From the NCBI GenBank assembly GCA_902495005.1, contig CABUVL010000002.1, positions 124,001-188,000 on the forward strand: DNA of 64,000 nucleotides, written 5' to 3'. The notes under the pieces are model-generated. The model ran no database searches, was not told the DNA's origin, and saw nothing but the letters and a program-made list of their open reading frames with translations. This document shows positions 53,643 to 62,626 of this stretch, in pieces. The position numbers and the translations under genes are program-made. Origin of the DNA: an uncultured Verrucomicrobiota bacterium (GTDB lineage Bacteria > Verrucomicrobiota > Verrucomicrobiia > Opitutales > UBA9783). Each line of letters opens with the position of its first letter. Within the stretch, counting starts at the first letter, position 1.

Positions 53643-55127
53643 ATGGAACCAAATTTTCAACGGATGACGGCTGATGAAGCGGCTGCACTTATTCACAACG
53701 GGCAATGGGTCGCGTGCAGTGGCTTTACGCCGGCTGGGAGCGTTAAGTCTGTGACAAAGGCGCTTGGACGTCGGGCGAAAGCACTGCAGCAATCGGGAGA
53801 AGATTTTAAGATTAATTTATTGGCGGGTGCCTCTTCGGGGGACTGTGTGGATGGCGAATTGAGCCGGAATCACGCACTCGCACGTCGTTTCCCGTACCAG
53901 GCCAACAAAGATTTAAGGCTGCAAATCAACAATGGTGATGTGGATTACGTTGATTTTCATTTGTCTAATTTTTGTCAGTGGGTGGATCAGCTGCCGTCGT
54001 TAGATTGGGCCGTGGTCGAAGTGGCTGATTACACGGCGGATGGTGAATTGGTTCTAACAAGTTCCGTGGGCGCAACGCCACTGTTTTGTCAAAAGGCGCA
54101 ACGCATTATTCTCGAGCACAATACCCATCATCCAAAATTTATTAAAGGCTTGCACGACATTTATGCTTGGCAAAGGCCTCCTGAACGTAAGCCTATTTTA
54201 CTTGAAAAAGTGGAAGATCGCTTGGGGGAGTTTGTCGTGAAGGTGGATCCCAGAAAAATTGCGGGGGTCGTATCCACTTGCGAACCGGACAACGTGCTTG
54301 ATTTTAAGGAAGTTAATTCCACTTCTCAAAAAATTGGGGAATGGGTCGCAGAGTTTTTTCTGCAGGAGATGAAATGTGGACGTATCCCAAAATCGTTTTT
54401 GCCAGTGCAATCGGGTGTTGGAAATATCGCGAATGCTGTGTTGAAGACAATGGGGGAGAAAAACGCCATTCCGCCGTTTGCCATGTATTCGGAAGTTGTT
54501 CAGAATGCGGTTATCGATCTCATGAAGCAGGGTAGAGTGTATTTTGCGAGCGGCACGGCCTTGGCCATCACGAATGATTACATGCAGGAGGTGTATGACA
54601 ATTGGAATTTTTACAAGCAACGGCTCATCCTGCGTTCGGAGGACATTACTAATAACCCTGAAATTATTCGGCGCATTGGCCTGTTGAGCTTGAACACGGC
54701 AATTGAAGTGGATTGTTTCGGCCACGCCAACAGCACGCACGCTTGTGGCAATAATGTTATCAATGGCATCGGAGGCTCGGGGGATTTTACACGTAATGCT
54801 TACATCTCTATCTTTACCTTATCGTCTACGAACAAAAATGGCCACATCTCGGGCATTGTTCCATTCTGTTCGCACGTTGATCACACGGAACACGATGTGC
54901 AGGTGATCATTACGGAAAATGGTATTGCCGACTTGAGGGGAAAATCGCCGATGGCACGTGCCGAGTGCATTGTAGAAAATTGCGCACACCCGGATTATAA
55001 GCCACTTTTGCGCGATTACTTAAAATTGACTCAACAGGGGCATATACGGCATGATTTGACTCACGCGTTTGCCTTCCACAAGGCATTTTTGGAAACAGGT
55101 GATATGAGAAACTGCCGGTTTGATTGA
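53643..55127 (+). CDS. Acetyl-CoA hydrolase/succinyl-CoA:acetate CoA-transferase
   Basis: 494 residues of the class I CoA-transferase family (Cat1/Ach1/AarC type). Seen: WVACSGFTPAGSVK, LAGASSGDCVDGEL, VEVADYTADGELVLTSSVG, the catalytic Glu in YSEVVQN, and GNNVINGIGGSGDFTRNAY. Most likely moves CoA between succinyl-CoA or acetyl-CoA and acetate, giving an acetate end-product route after NifJ. Preceded by a strong Shine-Dalgarno AGGAGGG (53633-53639), which is rare in this window. Confidence 0.94.
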   Translation: MEPNFQRMTADEAAALIHNGQWVACSGFTPAGSVKSVTKALGRRAKALQQSGEDFKINLLAGASSGDCVDGELSRNHALARRFPYQANKDLRLQINNGDVDYVDFHLSNFCQWVDQLPSLDWAVVEVADYTADGELVLTSSVGATPLFCQKAQRIILEHNTHHPKFIKGLHDIYAWQRPPERKPILLEKVEDRLGEFVVKVDPRKIAGVVSTCEPDNVLDFKEVNSTSQKIGEWVAEFFLQEMKCGRIPKSFLPVQSGVGNIANAVLKTMGEKNAIPPFAMYSEVVQNAVIDLMKQGRVYFASGTALAITNDYMQEVYDNWNFYKQRLILRSEDITNNPEIIRRIGLLSLNTAIEVDCFGHANSTHACGNNVINGIGGSGDFTRNAYISIFTLSSTNKNGHISGIVPFCSHVDHTEHDVQVIITENGIADLRGKSPMARAECIVENCAHPDYKPLLRDYLKLTQQGHIRHDLTHAFAFHKAFLETGDMRNCRFD

Positions 55128-55156
55128 TTCCATCCTGGGTATAATCTTACAAATCT

Positions 55157-55185
55157 TTGACTTTGCGGCGATTTTACTTGATAAC
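55157..55185 (+). promoter_or_regulatory. Promoter of lysS
   Basis: TTGACT (55157-55162), a 17-base spacer and GATAAC (55180-55185). It gives a leader of about 25 bases before the lysS ATG at 55217. Confidence 0.55.
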
Positions 55186-55216
55186 TTGTGCGAATCTTTT
55201 TGAATTTTCATAACTT

Positions 55217-56656
55217 ATGAACGAAAATGCAGGTGATTTATTTGAGGTAAGAAAAGCGAAATTTGATGCCCTGTGTGCAGCCGGGAAAAATCCATTTCAG
55301 GCGAATTGCAAGCAAACGCATACGGCCAAGTTTGTGCAAACTTCGTTTGATGCGTTGGAACAATCTGAAGTGGCAGTTGCGGGGCGCATCGTCGTATTCC
55401 GTTTAATGGGGAAGGCCTCTTTTATAAAGTTGTTGGATCAAACCGGCACCGTACAAGTCTACGTTGCTCAAGACAAGGTGGGCGATGAAGCTTATCAAGA
55501 TTTTAAGAAATTCGATATTGGAGATTTCGTGGGCGTTGAAGGGAGCGTTTTCAAGACAACGACCGGTGAAATTACCGTACGTGCGGAAAAAATTACCTTG
55601 GTTTCAAAATCATTTCGTTCTTTACCGGAAAAGTGGCACGGCTTGTCAGATGCCGACACCATTTATCGTCAACGCTATTTGGACCTCATTATTAATAAAG
55701 AGTCGAGGGAAAGGTTTTTTAAACGCTCTGACATCATTAAGGGCATTCGTCAGTTTTTATGGGATCTTGACTTCGTTGAAGTTGAAACGCCTATGTTGCA
55801 AGATGTTGCCGGAGGTGCTGCGGCGCGTCCTTTTACAACCCACATGAATGCGCTTAATCGTGAATTTTACTTGCGGATTTCGCTGGAATTGTACCTCAAG
55901 CGCATGTTGGTAGGCGGGTATGATCGGGTATTTGAAATAGGACGTAATTTCCGCAATGAAGGTATCTCTCGTCGGCACAATCCGGAGTTCACAATGATCG
56001 AATTGTACCAAGCGTACAGCGATTATCGGGGCATGATGAAGTTGGTTTACAATTTAATTCAATATCTCTGTAAGCAGGTGATCGGCAAGACATTGTTGCG
56101 CAGTTATACGGGAGAAATGATTGAGTTGTCCGGCGAGTGGAGAGAGGCCACGTATCGTTCGTTAGTCTTGGAGGCCACGCAGGATCCTCAATGGTTTGAA
56201 CGGTCACGAGAGGTAAAGTTGGATCGGTGTCAAGAACTTGGCATTGAGGTCGATCCCAATCTTGAAGACTTTGAAATCACCAACAATGTCTTTGAAAAAT
56301 GTGTGGCTACACACTTGATCCAACCGACCTTTGTTACGCATTTGCCGAAAGAATTGTGTCCGTTGGCCAAAATTAATCAGAAGGACAATTCTGTCATCGA
56401 TGTGTTTGAGCTGTACATTAATGGTCAAGAAATTGCACCTGCTTATTCGGAACAAAATGATCCATTCGTGCAACGACACATGTTCGAGGTTCAAGCCGGT
56501 GAAGAGACACAAAAGGTGGATAACGAATTTTTAACCGCCCTCGAGTACGGCATGCCGCCAGCCGGAGGCATGGGCATTGGCATCGACCGTTTAGTCATTT
56601 TATTGACCGAAGCGGATAGCATTCGTGATACCTTGTTGTACCCAACGCTTAAGTAA
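55217..56656 (+). CDS. lysS: Lysyl-tRNA synthetase, class II
   Basis: 479 residues that charge tRNA-Lys. N-terminal OB-fold anticodon domain (VAVAGRIVVFRLMGKASFIKL), then the class II core with motif 2 (FEIGRNFRNEGISRRHNPEFTMIE) and motif 3 (GGMGIGIDRLVILLT), plus PMLQDVAGGAAARPFTTH. All signature residues are present. Confidence 0.97.
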   Translation: MNENAGDLFEVRKAKFDALCAAGKNPFQANCKQTHTAKFVQTSFDALEQSEVAVAGRIVVFRLMGKASFIKLLDQTGTVQVYVAQDKVGDEAYQDFKKFDIGDFVGVEGSVFKTTTGEITVRAEKITLVSKSFRSLPEKWHGLSDADTIYRQRYLDLIINKESRERFFKRSDIIKGIRQFLWDLDFVEVETPMLQDVAGGAAARPFTTHMNALNREFYLRISLELYLKRMLVGGYDRVFEIGRNFRNEGISRRHNPEFTMIELYQAYSDYRGMMKLVYNLIQYLCKQVIGKTLLRSYTGEMIELSGEWREATYRSLVLEATQDPQWFERSREVKLDRCQELGIEVDPNLEDFEITNNVFEKCVATHLIQPTFVTHLPKELCPLAKINQKDNSVIDVFELYINGQEIAPAYSEQNDPFVQRHMFEVQAGEETQKVDNEFLTALEYGMPPAGGMGIGIDRLVILLTEADSIRDTLLYPTLK

Positions 56657-56695
56657 ATTTAGCCGGAGGGGCGTCCTGTTTTTTATTTGTGGGCT

Positions 56696-56739
56696 CATCA
56701 AGCCCCTGATTGGAATTTTCTTCAATTAAAGGCTTGATG
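56696..56739. repeat. Inverted repeat in the lysS-PII intergenic region
   Basis: CATCAAGCC (56696-56704) and GGCTTGATG (56731-56739), perfect, with an inner ATTG/CAAT pair, so a bipartite hairpin could form. No T-run follows. It lies 29 bases before the PII start codon and might control that gene or mark the lysS 3' end. Confidence 0.55.
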
Positions 56740-56767
56740 CCCTGCTGTATTTCTGTCTAATTAAAGG

Positions 56768-57115
56768 GTGAAGTTGATAAGACTTGTTATCAAGCCCTTC
56801 AAATTAGAGGATGTACGTCGTGTGGTGGATACTTTTCGTATTAAGCACATGAGCGTTTACGAGATCCGTGATTTGAAAAAAAGGCCTTCCATCGAGCAAA
56901 TGATGTTAGATGGACAAGAGGGAAGGCAGTTAGTGCCACGTTTGTTAATTGAGTTGTTGGTTCATAGCCATAATTGCGGCGAAATCGTCAATCAATTGAT
57001 TAAACTTGTGCGTACGGGGAAGGTTGACGACGGTGTAATGACGATACAAACGGTCGATGAGGTGGTTGAAATTTATTCGGGAGAGACCGAGGGGGATGTG
57101 ATTGAGGACGCATAG
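56768..57115 (+). CDS. Divergent PII (GlnB/GlnK) signal protein
   Basis: 115 residues. The N- and C-terminal PII core is clear (MKLIRLVIKPFKLEDVRRVV and KLVRTGKVDDGVMTIQTVDEVVEIYSGE, the nucleotide-binding parts). The T-loop region reads KKRPSIEQMMLDGQEGRQLVP and has no tyrosine matching the Tyr-51 uridylylation site, so control by GlnD seems unlikely. No amtB, glnA or ntr gene is nearby. It starts with GTG after AAAGG. PII proteins sense ATP/ADP and 2-oxoglutarate, and the partner here is unknown. Confidence 0.85.
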   Translation: MKLIRLVIKPFKLEDVRRVVDTFRIKHMSVYEIRDLKKRPSIEQMMLDGQEGRQLVPRLLIELLVHSHNCGEIVNQLIKLVRTGKVDDGVMTIQTVDEVVEIYSGETEGDVIEDA

Positions 57116-57869
57116 AGCTTGTTTAACAGGCCATTTGTCGATAAAGTGACGTTAAAAGGGGGGGGTGCTCTGTCACAAGCTGTTACGTGAATCTTCCGTA
57201 CGGTGGAGGCAGTTAAGTTAAGCTGGGCTTTTTGGTGGCAGACGAGCCCGTAATGAGAGGAATAAGGCGGGCCTCATCTTTTTGATCCATGCGTTAATAT
57301 TTGTTCGATAAGCTTGGTGTGAAACGATTCTTGGTTTGATAGACGCATAAAAATTGCCAATTTTCGTTTAATGATCTAACAAGGGGTGGCATTGATTTTT
57401 CAGTATTGTGATCTTTTATCGTAACGGAAAGGCAAGCTATTTGCTTCGTTTGTAACGGGTTAAGTCCCGCGTTCGTTTACCATCGCGGCAGTTGAATTCT
57501 GCACGAGTGTTGTGTGCCGAATGATCGTGCGCCGGCTCATTCTCTCTGATGGAAGACAAAGATCCCGCGCGTGGCCTCACTTATTGAAACAGCGATACAG
57601 GTGCGCTAAGAGGTGGGACTGAATTGAAGACAAATGTATTTTACCCTGAGACGTGTGCAAATGCTTCGAGTGTTTTCTTCTAGCCGGTGAATTGTTAGAA
57701 AGGGAGAGTCCTAAGAAGACTGCCAATGTTGTTGCCTCAAGTTGTCTCGAAATAAAATGCCAACGATATCTTGCTTTCATGCATTATCTCTTGTTCGCGA
57801 GGACCCATTAACGCTCAGCGCAATCAGTGATTGGAGATAAAGATCGAGTTTGCTGTGCCCCAAGTCAAG
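57116..57869. other. Long gene-free region
   Basis: About 750 bases. A 67-codon minus-strand frame at 57577-57780 has no protein-like features and is rejected. No RNA, CRISPR or clear terminator is seen, and it lies downstream of both flanking transcription units. The function, if any, is unknown. Confidence 0.45.
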
Positions 57870-60056
57870 TTATTGGTTAACTGAAGGGCAACTGCTTATT
57901 GGGATGGATTGAATCTGCTTAAGGATCTCATCGATTGCGTACGGATGTGTGGCTGTGAGCGGTCCGCGTTGCTTTATATCGTTATCAATGCGAATGACTT
58001 GTGCCCCGGGCAATGTTGTGGCAACAGAAGTGGGGCTAACGATGATGTCGATCGGAGCCAGCTGACTGGGTAGGCCTTCGACGATTTGTGGGTATTCATT
58101 TTGCAAGCATAGGTACTGGTAAAGGCAATGTGAAACGATCTCCGGCAATTGGAATAAAAAAATTTTCCGTTTTAATGCAGCTTCTTCTGACGTGTGAGTG
58201 GATTTTTCTTCCAATTTTTGTTGGATAGCGGGGAGATAAATTGTAAAAGTGGTCCCTTTGCCTTTTTCGCTGAAAACTTGGATGCTTCCCTCGTGTTGCT
58301 TGACGAGACCGTAGATGCAAGACAATCCCAGCCCTGTGCCTTGGCCAATGGGTTTTGTCGTAAAAAAGGGTTCGAATATTTTTTTCTGTGTTTCTTCATC
58401 AATGCCGGTGCCCGTATCTCGCACACTGAGTTTGACGTAATTGCCGTAGGGCAAGTCGTTGGGTACGCCCGTAAAATTTTCAAAGGATATGTGGATGCTT
58501 CCGCCATTTTTCAGGGCATCTCTGGCATTGACGCACAAGTTGACTAAAATTTGATCGATGTAAGTTTCTTGCGAGCAAATCATCCAAAGATTTTCATCCC
58601 AGTGTGTGAAGAATTGAATATTGTTACCAATCCAATGCTCGAGCATGTGCAAGGTTTCGTGGGTAGACGTTTTTAAGTCGATGGGGATTCTTTCGCGTTT
58701 TTTACTTTGTCGGCTAAACGTCATCAACTGCTTGACTAACAATGCCCCCTTGTGCCCTGCTTCGTAAATATTTTTTACGTGCGCATAACTGGTTTGTTCG
58801 GGTGGCATGGTACTGAGTATTAATTCGGAATACCCGTTGATGACAGACAGCAGGTTGTTGAAGTCGTGGGCAATTCCACTTGCAATGCGTCCTATGGCTT
58901 CAATTTTTTGTTTTTGGCGAAGGTTGTCTTCTAATTGCCGCAATTGTGTCACATCACTGATCGTAATTACGACATAATTGTTGTCGTTGGAAGAGGGGGT
59001 CAAATTCCAGTGCGTGTAGATAGTTTTGCCGTCGAGCCGCTGCATGGGCGTGTCGGCAGAATACGCGCTACGTCGGTTCAGTGCTTCGCAGATATTTTTC
59101 TCAAAGCCCTCGCAAAATAATTTCGATAAGGCTTGTCCTTTCAACTCATTGGCTGGATAAGCAAGCATCTGAGATAAGCCTTGATTGATGTACTCAATTT
59201 CCCACGCGTGATTATTTAACTCGGCTATAATAACCCCTTCATGAGAATTTGTTAATGCGGAGGCCAGTTTTCTGTTATTTTGTTCGTAATGATATTGCTC
59301 TGTAAAGTCATTCAAGGAAATGACATAGCCTTGCAGCACGTGGTAAAAGTCGAGTAGGGGATTGACTTGGATGTAGGCGTACCGCAAGTTTCGATGCTTA
59401 TCGAAAAATGTCACCTCCGAAGATGGAGTGTCCTTTATATTTTTGCAGCAAAAATTTGTAAAAGATGGAACTGCTTTAGCTTGAGCGTTCAGTGGGTAGA
59501 ACGTTAATTGCCGATCAAATTGGCTTCCGAGTACTTCTGCCAATGGCCGGTCAAGCAGTTTTTGGGCGGCTGTGTTCAGGTAATTAATATTACCATGGGC
59601 ATCCGTTGAAAAAATGGGATCTCGCAGTGTGCCAAGCGTAACTGCTAAACGGTGTTTAGTTTCTTTCGATTCACGTTCGATTTCCGCTTTGTGCAAAGCC
59701 ATTTCTGTCGTTACCAAGACAGACTTCGGATCGTACGGCTTAATTATAAAGCCAAAGGGCGTCGTTTCTTTAACCCGCTCAATGATGCCTTCTGAAGAAT
59801 GACCTGTAAGGTAGATGATGGGGATGTCCCATTTTTGTTTGATGCGCTTTGCAACTTCAATGCCATCGAGTTGACCGGGCAACGTGATGTCCATGAGGAT
59901 GAGGTCAGGTTTCTTGTTGTCAACTTGCTTCAGTGCGCTTGTACTGTCTACGGCGATGGGAAGAATTTCGTATCCGTACTGTGATAAGATGGTTTTTAAA
60001 ATGAATGCAGAATGGGCATCATCTTCTACGATAAGGATAAGCGCGTGGGCAGTCAT
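57870..60056 (-). CDS. Hybrid sensor: REC-PAS-PAS-histidine kinase with degenerate C-terminal receiver
   Basis: 728 residues. An N-terminal receiver (1-125, phosphoacceptor Asp56 in LILMDITLPG), two PAS domains (about 135-260 and 265-385), HisKA with the phospho-His in GIAHDFNNLL near residue 400, a complete HATPase (NARDAL, VRDTGTGID, FTTKPIGQGTGLGLS), and a C-terminal stretch of about 100 residues that looks like a receiver without an acidic pocket or phospho-Asp. The receiver-first order suggests it takes input from an upstream kinase, likely the gene at 60517. Last gene of a three-gene operon. The start overlaps the preceding gene by 4 bases. Confidence 0.88.
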   Translation of the reverse strand: MTAHALILIVEDDAHSAFILKTILSQYGYEILPIAVDSTSALKQVDNKKPDLILMDITLPGQLDGIEVAKRIKQKWDIPIIYLTGHSSEGIIERVKETTPFGFIIKPYDPKSVLVTTEMALHKAEIERESKETKHRLAVTLGTLRDPIFSTDAHGNINYLNTAAQKLLDRPLAEVLGSQFDRQLTFYPLNAQAKAVPSFTNFCCKNIKDTPSSEVTFFDKHRNLRYAYIQVNPLLDFYHVLQGYVISLNDFTEQYHYEQNNRKLASALTNSHEGVIIAELNNHAWEIEYINQGLSQMLAYPANELKGQALSKLFCEGFEKNICEALNRRSAYSADTPMQRLDGKTIYTHWNLTPSSNDNNYVVITISDVTQLRQLEDNLRQKQKIEAIGRIASGIAHDFNNLLSVINGYSELILSTMPPEQTSYAHVKNIYEAGHKGALLVKQLMTFSRQSKKRERIPIDLKTSTHETLHMLEHWIGNNIQFFTHWDENLWMICSQETYIDQILVNLCVNARDALKNGGSIHISFENFTGVPNDLPYGNYVKLSVRDTGTGIDEETQKKIFEPFFTTKPIGQGTGLGLSCIYGLVKQHEGSIQVFSEKGKGTTFTIYLPAIQQKLEEKSTHTSEEAALKRKIFLFQLPEIVSHCLYQYLCLQNEYPQIVEGLPSQLAPIDIIVSPTSVATTLPGAQVIRIDNDIKQRGPLTATHPYAIDEILKQIQSIPISSCPSVNQ

Positions 60057-60520
60057 TTTTGTGAACGACGTAGTTGGTTATTTTCTTCAATTAATTGGCG
60101 ATTGATGTCGCGCAAAGATTGAATGGCACGTGGGTAGGCGATGTTTCGTTCGAATGCCTCGTAAGAATCCTGGATGGTTTTTAATAAAGTTTGCTGTGTC
60201 CAAGGCTTGGGCAAGCAATGTGAGACCTCGGCGGTGTTGATGGCTTCTAAAAACATTTCGCTTGTCAGCACACCCGTGATGAGAATGCGGACGCAAAAGG
60301 GTTGTATCTGCTTAACCTTCGATAAAAATTGAATGCCGGGCATCTCGGCCATACGTTGATCAGAGATAACGATGGCAAATTGTTTTTGACGTACGGCGTC
60401 CAGGGCTTCTGACGCTTTTGTCGTGGCAAAGTACGAGTAGCCTTCTGCTTTGACCGTTTCTTGCAGCGCCATTAATATGGCTGTGTCGTCATCTAAAATT
60501 AGAATGGGATCGCGCGTCAT
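60053..60520 (-). CDS. Response regulator receiver protein with coiled tail
   Basis: 155 residues. A receiver domain (Asp10/11 acidic pair in LILDDD, phospho-Asp54 in IVISDQRM, Lys in CLPKPW) of the RpfG-like type, followed by a predicted coiled helix of 30 residues (LRDINRQLIEENNQLRRSQ) instead of an HD-GYP or DNA-binding domain. It would relay phosphate or bind a protein partner. It overlaps both neighbours by 4 bases. Confidence 0.92.
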   Translation of the reverse strand: MTRDPILILDDDTAILMALQETVKAEGYSYFATTKASEALDAVRQKQFAIVISDQRMAEMPGIQFLSKVKQIQPFCVRILITGVLTSEMFLEAINTAEVSHCLPKPWTQQTLLKTIQDSYEAFERNIAYPRAIQSLRDINRQLIEENNQLRRSQK

Positions 60521-61209
60521 TGTGGGAGTGATTTAAAGGATAAGTGTATTAAAGTTCCGCTGTTGTCGGATTGAATGTGCACGCGGGCGCCTTGCTCTTC
60601 CATGAGGTGCTTGACGGCAAATAACCCTATGCCAAAATGTTGATTGTCATTTGATTGAATGGGCGATGCAAGCGCTTCGATGGGCGTATGAGCCCCTTGC
60701 CCATTGTCTTTTATATACAAATCAACGGTCGAGGGCGTATCCGATTGTAGTCTCAGGCTGATATGCGGATGGTCGACAGACTTGATGGCTTCGCCGGCGT
60801 TAAAAATGATTTGAAACAAAATTTGCTGCAAGGTGCCCAATGGCATGTATATCAAAGTAGGCTCGTTGGCGTGAACTTTGAATTGGGTGTGCGAAGGCAC
60901 AATCGCTTTAAAAAGCGGGAGTAATTCGTTCAAAGTGTCTTTTAAATCTAAATGTCTGGGGGTATCGGTGTTCGCATGGTTGAGATTGGACAAAGTTGAT
61001 AGAAGCTTGCGGATTTTGAGCGCGCTGTCTCGAATGGTGTTAAGGCCATCGATGAGCGATGGGGATGCGCTGTTTTGGCAGTACAATTCGCTGAGTGCCA
61101 GAATGCCTGTTAAGTGATTACTGAGATCGTGTAATAGGCAGTTGGTCAATAAATTATGCTTATGTTCCCAGGATAACAGTGCCAATAAATGTTCGTCGTA
61201 TTCTACCAT
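60517..61209 (-). CDS. Small soluble histidine kinase
   Basis: About 230 residues from the ATG at 61209 (the open frame runs to 61275). HisKA-like with phospho-His27 in LLHDLSNHLTGIL, then HATPase (FNAGEAI as N-box, IKDNGQGAHTPIEAL as G1, FGIGLFAVKHLMEEQGARV as G2). It has no membrane helix or sensor domain, so it is cytoplasmic and senses through partners. First gene of the cluster, with a Shine-Dalgarno-like AGTAAGG before the ATG. Confidence 0.88.
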   Translation of the reverse strand: MVEYDEHLLALLSWEHKHNLLTNCLLHDLSNHLTGILALSELYCQNSASPSLIDGLNTIRDSALKIRKLLSTLSNLNHANTDTPRHLDLKDTLNELLPLFKAIVPSHTQFKVHANEPTLIYMPLGTLQQILFQIIFNAGEAIKSVDHPHISLRLQSDTPSTVDLYIKDNGQGAHTPIEALASPIQSNDNQHFGIGLFAVKHLMEEQGARVHIQSDNSGTLIHLSFKSLPQ

Positions 61210-61328
61210 AACCTTACTTGAAATTAAGATGAAGTGGGCCTTATTGCAAGTTCGAAATGATACGCCTAACGCCAATTTAAAATAAGTTTGAAAATGGATT
61301 TTTGGGGAAAATGAGGAGAAATATTTAG

Positions 61329-61357
61329 TTGACCTTGTACTTTTTTAAACTAATAAT
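61329..61357 (+). promoter_or_regulatory. Promoter of the short FKBP-leader paralogue
   Basis: TTGACC (61329-61334), 17 bases, AATAAT (61352-61357), then 6 bases to the ATG at 61364. The alternative -10 TAATAC is 2 bases further on. Transcription would start at the start codon. Confidence 0.6.
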
Positions 61358-61363
61358 ACGATC

Positions 61364-61603
61364 ATGAAACTTTTAAATAGTTTAGCAAAAGTGGGAGCTT
61401 CTATATTATTGGGAGCGAGTTGCTTAAGTGCCTCTGCAGAGGGTGTTGAACAAGATGCAAAGCCAGATGCTAAGGTAAATGAAGTTAAGAAATCCGTTAA
61501 TGAAGTTGCTGCACAAGTCGTTGAAAATACGTCTGCGGTTCGTTCGGATGCTCAAACAAAAGATGTTGTAAGCAGTGATGAACACGTCGGAAATCGTGAA
61601 TAA
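61364..61603 (+). CDS. Short exported protein, 5' duplicate of the FKBP gene
   Basis: 79 residues with signal peptide (SLAKVGASILLGASCLSASA) and a polar acidic mature part. Residues 1-60 align with the N-terminus of the next gene (KVGASILLGASCLSA versus SVGASVLLGANCLSA, then DAKVNEVKKSVNE versus DAQINEVQQPVKE). It therefore looks like a tandem duplication of the promoter, signal peptide and linker of the FKBP gene, without the catalytic domain. It keeps an open frame and its own promoter, so it may be expressed as a small secreted protein. Confidence 0.65.
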   Translation: MKLLNSLAKVGASILLGASCLSASAEGVEQDAKPDAKVNEVKKSVNEVAAQVVENTSAVRSDAQTKDVVSSDEHVGNRE

Positions 61604-61642
61604 TATTGCTAGCGTCGTATTGAATTAAATGAGAATTTTTAA

Positions 61643-61671
61643 TTGACCTTGTGGTCTCTTTTTACAATAAT
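61643..61671 (+). promoter_or_regulatory. Promoter of the FKBP gene
   Basis: TTGACC (61643-61648), 17 bases, AATAAT (61666-61671), then 6 bases to the ATG at 61678. Identical spacing and boxes to the promoter at 61329, as expected from duplication. Confidence 0.65.
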
Positions 61672-61677
61672 AAAACT

Positions 61678-62574
61678 ATGAAATTGATTAAAGGCTTAAC
61701 CAGTGTAGGAGCTTCTGTATTGTTGGGAGCAAATTGCTTAAGTGCTGTTACAGAAGATGTTGCGCGGAATGCAAAATCGGATGCTCAAATAAATGAAGTG
61801 CAACAACCTGTTAAGGAAAGTGTTGAGCAAGTGGTTGAAAATAAAGTCGAAGAAAATGCGGAAGCTAAAAAAGTTTTCTCTGAAAAGCAACAAGCTGATT
61901 TTCTAAAAACGTACGGCTGGGTAACCTTTATGCAAAGCGGTGTTAAGAGCTTAGGCCTGAACGAAAAAGAGATTGAGCAAGTGCTCAATGGAGTTCAAAT
62001 GGCTGCTCGAGGCGAAGAATCCCCTTGCGCTTTGGGAGAGGTCATGGAAGATTTACAATCTTTTTTACAACAAAAATCATCAGATTACGCTAAAATTCAT
62101 CAAGCAGAAGTGAAAATAATTGCAGATAAAAATCGTCAAGCAGGTAAGGCTTTTATGGAGAACTTGCTCAAGACAAAGCCTTCTATCAAAACAACCGCCA
62201 GTGGATTGTCTTACGAGATTATTACCATGGGTGATGAAAAACAAAAACCTTCCGAGATGGATAGCGTGGAAATTAAATATGCAGGCCGTTTAATTGATGG
62301 TAAGGTTTTTGATGAATCGAAGGATAAAACCGTCACATTCCCCTTGAATGGAGTTGTCCCTGGTATTAAAGAAGGTGCTCAATTGATTGGTAAAGGCGGA
62401 AAAATTACTTTGTACATTCCAGCTGAATTGGGTTATGGTGAGTTTGATATCCCAAGTATTCCGGCTGGTTCACACCTCATTTTCGATATTGAATTAATTA
62501 ATGTCATTAAAAATGAACCAGAAAAAGTTAATTTGCCGACAGAAGATAAAACTTCTGTAGAAAAAAATCGTTAA
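61678..62574 (+). CDS. Mip/FkpA-type exported FKBP peptidyl-prolyl isomerase
   Basis: 298 residues. Signal peptide, acidic linker, an FKBP_N dimerisation region (about 60-155, long helices), then an FKBP domain (KTTASGLSYEIITMGDEKQKPS, DSVEIKYAGRLIDGKVFDESKD, PLNGVVPGIKEGAQLIGKGGKITLYIPAELGYG, FDIELINV). The Mip-type layout is used by Legionella and others for periplasmic folding and host interaction. A GTG at 61651 is a possible start but lies within the promoter, so the ATG at 61678 is chosen. A strong terminator follows. Confidence 0.92.
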   Translation: MKLIKGLTSVGASVLLGANCLSAVTEDVARNAKSDAQINEVQQPVKESVEQVVENKVEENAEAKKVFSEKQQADFLKTYGWVTFMQSGVKSLGLNEKEIEQVLNGVQMAARGEESPCALGEVMEDLQSFLQQKSSDYAKIHQAEVKIIADKNRQAGKAFMENLLKTKPSIKTTASGLSYEIITMGDEKQKPSEMDSVEIKYAGRLIDGKVFDESKDKTVTFPLNGVVPGIKEGAQLIGKGGKITLYIPAELGYGEFDIPSIPAGSHLIFDIELINVIKNEPEKVNLPTEDKTSVEKNR

Positions 62575-62595
62575 TTTGGTTTATTTTTAATGAAG

Positions 62596-62626
62596 GGAGG
62601 TGCAAGCTCTGCACCTCCTTTTTTGT
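62596..62626 (+). terminator. Rho-independent terminator after the FKBP gene
   Basis: Perfect stem GGAGGTGCA (62596-62604) and TGCACCTCC (62610-62618), loop AGCTC, then TTTTTTG. Confidence 0.93.

Noticed and set aside
53565..53792. Longer start for the SurA-like protein
   Set aside because: The upstream extension overlaps the divergent CoA-transferase gene and hides the signal peptide. The ATG at 53564 fits better.
57577..57780. 67-codon minus-strand frame in the long gap before the two-component cluster
   Set aside because: No protein-like motif, no start-site signal, and the length is expected by chance.
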